In this document: piece by piece, positions 62,132 through 64,000 of the stretch | Numbering within the stretch: the first letter of the stretch is position 1 | Layout of the letters: each line of letters starts with the position of its first letter | Source: Haladaptatus sp. DJG-WS-42 | GTDB taxonomy: Archaea; Halobacteriota; Halobacteria; Halobacteriales; Halococcaceae | DNA length: 64,000 nucleotides | Assembly (NCBI RefSeq): GCF_037198285.1 | Contig: NZ_CP147243.1 | Coordinates: 1,550,001 to 1,614,000 of the forward strand | Direction of reading: 5' to 3' | Notes under the pieces: model-generated | What the model saw: the letters and a program-made list of their open reading frames with translations, nothing else | Databases searched by the model: none | Told to the model about the DNA's origin: nothing | Made by a program: the position numbers and the translations under genes

Positions 62132-63042
62132 GCACGGAAACCAACACCACGAACCGGAACGACCGCAGCTTCGTAGACAGACTGCAAGCCTCGCCGTTCC
62201 TCTCTGAACTCCTGTCGAATCGCCTCGCCGTCGCCGGGCTCGCAATCATCTTCTCGCTGTTAGTGATTGCGGTGTACGCGCGACTGTTCATCGACCTCGG
62301 CCAAATCGTTCCGTCGCAACTCGGGACGAACCCGAACCGTGCGCCGCCGTCGAGCGAGTTCTGGTTCGGCACGGACGGCCAGGCCCGTGACATCTTCACG
62401 CGTACGCTGTACGGCGCATGGCTGGCGATGAAGTACGGGACGATTACGGTCGGCCTCTCGACGATGGCGGGCATCACGCTCGGCATCATGGCCGCCTACT
62501 ACTCCGACATGACCGACAACGTCATCATGCGGACGATGGACGTGCTGCTCGCGTTCCCATCGCTCCTGCTCGCGCTCGCGCTCGTCGCCATCTTCGGCGC
62601 GGGGCTCTGGAAGGTCGTCATCGCGCTCACCCTCGTCTACACGCCGCGCTTTGCCCGCGTCGTCCGCGGGGCGGCGCTCAAGGTGTTAGAAGACGAGTAC
62701 GTGGACGCGACCGTCGCGCTCGGCGCACGTGACCCGCGAGTCCTGTTCCGCCATATCCTGCCGAACACGCTCGCGCCCATCACCGTCCAGAGTACGCTCA
62801 ACTTTGGCCTCGCCATCATCGACATCGCGGCGCTGTCGTTCCTCGGCTTTGGTGCCGCTCCCGGGACGCCGTCGTGGGGGCTGATGCTCTCGAACGGCGT
62901 CACCAACGGCCTGCTCTCTGGCATCTGGTGGTGGTCCTTCTTCCCCGGCCTGTTCCTCGCAATCACCGTCCTCGGGTTCAACCTCCTCGGTGACGGCATG
63001 CGCGACGCACTCGACCCACGGATGCGCGACGCCATCGACTAA
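62128..63042 (+). CDS. dppC: Peptide ABC permease DppC
   Basis: A 304-aa permease with a cytoplasmic N-terminus, a first helix (NRLAVAGLAIIFSLLVIAVYA) and the OppC-like FGTDGQARDIFTRTLYGAW. The EAA motif is EYVDATVALGARDPRVLFRHILPNTLAPI. It completes the transporter. The stop overlaps the ATG of the next small membrane gene (TAATG). Confidence 0.93.
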   Translation: MSTETNTTNRNDRSFVDRLQASPFLSELLSNRLAVAGLAIIFSLLVIAVYARLFIDLGQIVPSQLGTNPNRAPPSSEFWFGTDGQARDIFTRTLYGAWLAMKYGTITVGLSTMAGITLGIMAAYYSDMTDNVIMRTMDVLLAFPSLLLALALVAIFGAGLWKVVIALTLVYTPRFARVVRGAALKVLEDEYVDATVALGARDPRVLFRHILPNTLAPITVQSTLNFGLAIIDIAALSFLGFGAAPGTPSWGLMLSNGVTNGLLSGIWWWSFFPGLFLAITVLGFNLLGDGMRDALDPRMRDAID

Positions 63043-63386
63043 TGGACGGTGGCGCGTGGCTTCGCCCACGCATCCGACTCCTCGGTGGCGCGGGCCTCGT
63101 TGGCCTCGTCGTTGGTGTCGTCGCCACCGTTGCCTACACGCTCTATCAGGGTGACGCCAGCTTTGCTACCAGTCAGGTGTTCTCCCTCGGCGCGCTCGCC
63201 CTTGGCTTTGCGACGCTCGGCTGGACTGGCTCGGTGTTCATGGGTCAGGCCATCGAGACGATGCAGTCGTACCTCGCAGCGGGCGGCGACTGGACAGAAG
63301 CAGACTCCCGGCGTGCGATGGCGCGCATCGCCGGGTTCGGCGCGGGGATGATGGTGGGGTCGGTGCTCGCCTCGTTCGCGCTCTAA
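63042..63386 (+). CDS. Small membrane protein coupled to dppC
   Basis: A 114-aa protein with three hydrophobic segments (LLGGAGLVGLVVGVVATVAYTL; FSLGALALGFATLGWTGSVF; GFGAGMMVGSVLASFAL) and a charged cytoplasmic loop (AAGGDWTEADSRRAMARIA). Its start overlaps the dppC stop, so it is translated from the transporter mRNA. Function is unknown. It converges with the PPOX gene by a 4-nt overlap. Confidence 0.75.
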   Translation: MDGGAWLRPRIRLLGGAGLVGLVVGVVATVAYTLYQGDASFATSQVFSLGALALGFATLGWTGSVFMGQAIETMQSYLAAGGDWTEADSRRAMARIAGFGAGMMVGSVLASFAL

Positions 63387-63802
63387 CGGCGCTGGCGCGT
63401 CGGTGGGGCGCGACCGACCACGGCGTCGGGACGAATCTTCAGCACCGTCCGCGACGCGTCCGCCGCGCCTTCGCGTGGCGACTTTTTCTTCCCCGTGTAC
63501 CGTTCTGCGAGTCGGTTGAGCTGTTCTTGGCCAACGTCTTCGGTCATCTCGACCACCTCGCCGCGGATGTGGAGATAGCGATACGGGTTTTCGGGGTCGC
63601 TGATGGCGAGTGAGACGTGCGGGTCGCGTTCGACGTTTCGGTGTTTTCGGTTGCCAGTCACCGTGTTCACGTACAGAAAGCCGTCGTCGTACTCGACCCA
63701 CATTGGGATGACGTGGGGGCTGCCGTCGGGGAGGACTGAGGCGAATTGGGCGAACGCACGGCCTTCGAACAGGTCGTGGAACTCTGGGGGAATTTCGGCC
63801 AT
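63383..63802 (-). CDS. PPOX-class (pyridoxamine oxidase-like/F420) protein
   Basis: A 139-aa split beta-barrel flavin/F420-binding protein: FAQFASVLPDGSPHVIPMWVEYDDG, NTVTGNRKHRNVERDPHVSLAI and YLHIRGEVVEMTED are characteristic. It may be an F420-dependent reductase or a related redox protein; the cofactor is not decided by sequence. ATG 63802 is chosen by alignment to the usual family start (EIPPEFHDLFEGRAFAQFA). Confidence 0.85.
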   Translation of the reverse strand: MAEIPPEFHDLFEGRAFAQFASVLPDGSPHVIPMWVEYDDGFLYVNTVTGNRKHRNVERDPHVSLAISDPENPYRYLHIRGEVVEMTEDVGQEQLNRLAERYTGKKKSPREGAADASRTVLKIRPDAVVGRAPPTRQRR

Positions 63803-63839
63803 TCCGTTAGGTACGGGCCGCGAAAACAAAACTCTCTGC

Positions 63840-64000
63840 TCACCGAACGTTCTCGCCAACCGCCTCGCCGAACGCGCCGTCGTCGAACACCGTCTCGCCG
63901 CGAACCATCGTCCACTCGGGGAACACGCCTCGCATGCCTTCGAACGGCGTCCAGTCGCACTTCGAGTGCAGGTCCACACCGCGAATCTCGCGGCTTGCAT
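63840..64000 (-). CDS. pyrC: Probable dihydroorotase, C-terminal end (partial)
   Basis: The last 53 codons of a gene that begins beyond the window. The visible end reads GVDLHSKCDWTPFEGMRGVFP, then EWTMVRGETVFDDGAFGE. This matches the C-terminal strand-swap region of amidohydrolases of the dihydroorotase type in haloarchaea. Allantoinase or hydantoinase-type amidohydrolase would be alternatives, of interest given the HyuAB cluster, but the visible part cannot decide. Confidence 0.7.
   Translation of the reverse strand, partial: ASREIRGVDLHSKCDWTPFEGMRGVFPEWTMVRGETVFDDGAFGEAVGENVR

Noticed and set aside
1-64000. CRISPR arrays, rRNA genes, intact insertion sequences
   Set aside because: No regularly spaced repeats, rRNA sequence or transposase-like ORF was seen in the window.

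Overview
The window is a chromosomal segment of a halophilic archaeon (class Halobacteria); I cannot fix the genus. The evidence is a GC-rich sequence with strong C/G preference at third codon positions, very acidic proteins, archaeal-type proteins (S6e, two-repeat EndA, aCPSF2-like nuclease, archaeal Leu/Trp/PheRS), and TATA-like boxes centred about 27 nt upstream of many start codons, as expected for leaderless mRNAs. That spacing was used to choose several starts.

Left part (1-24 kb) is mostly core metabolism and translation. It holds leuS (cut by the window edge), hsp20, a minus-strand pyruvate/2-oxoacid dehydrogenase operon (E1a-E1b-E2-E3, with lipA close by), a MATE exporter, a Ski2/Hel308-like helicase, a zinc-ribbon protein, endA overlapping trpS, a methyltransferase, pheS-pheT, pyrD, a Rieske-fold protein and a winged-helix protein. 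Ahead of pheST is the most striking feature: an apparently leaderless 25-codon ORF ending in a Phe-rich tail (four Phe in six residues). It overlaps alternative stem-loops and a T-run and looks like an attenuator.

Middle part (24-45 kb) begins with a tRNA-Lys gene flanked by an inverted-repeat-bounded noncoding block that holds fragments of the tRNA 3' end. A siroheme nitrite/sulfite reductase follows, carrying an in-frame palindromic insertion. The accessory catabolic region comes next: NhaC-type antiporter, Lrp/AsnC regulator, LivHMGF-type ABC importer, an FAD amine/amino-acid oxidoreductase, HyuA and HyuB, an SDR, a Tat-lipoprotein binding protein, an M20 amidohydrolase and a NodB-fold hydrolase. 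Together these suggest uptake and ring-opening of a cyclic amide (hydantoin/N-methylhydantoin-like) followed by amine oxidation.

Right part (45-64 kb) has a class-III aminotransferase, four universal stress proteins, an aCPSF2-like nuclease, S6e preceded by a strongly foldable noncoding stretch, several haloarchaeal conserved unknowns, a DHH phosphoesterase, a bicovalent-flavin oxidase, a complete peptide ABC transporter (fused DppD-DppF, DppA, DppB, DppC), a PPOX-family protein and the C-terminal end of a probable dihydroorotase.
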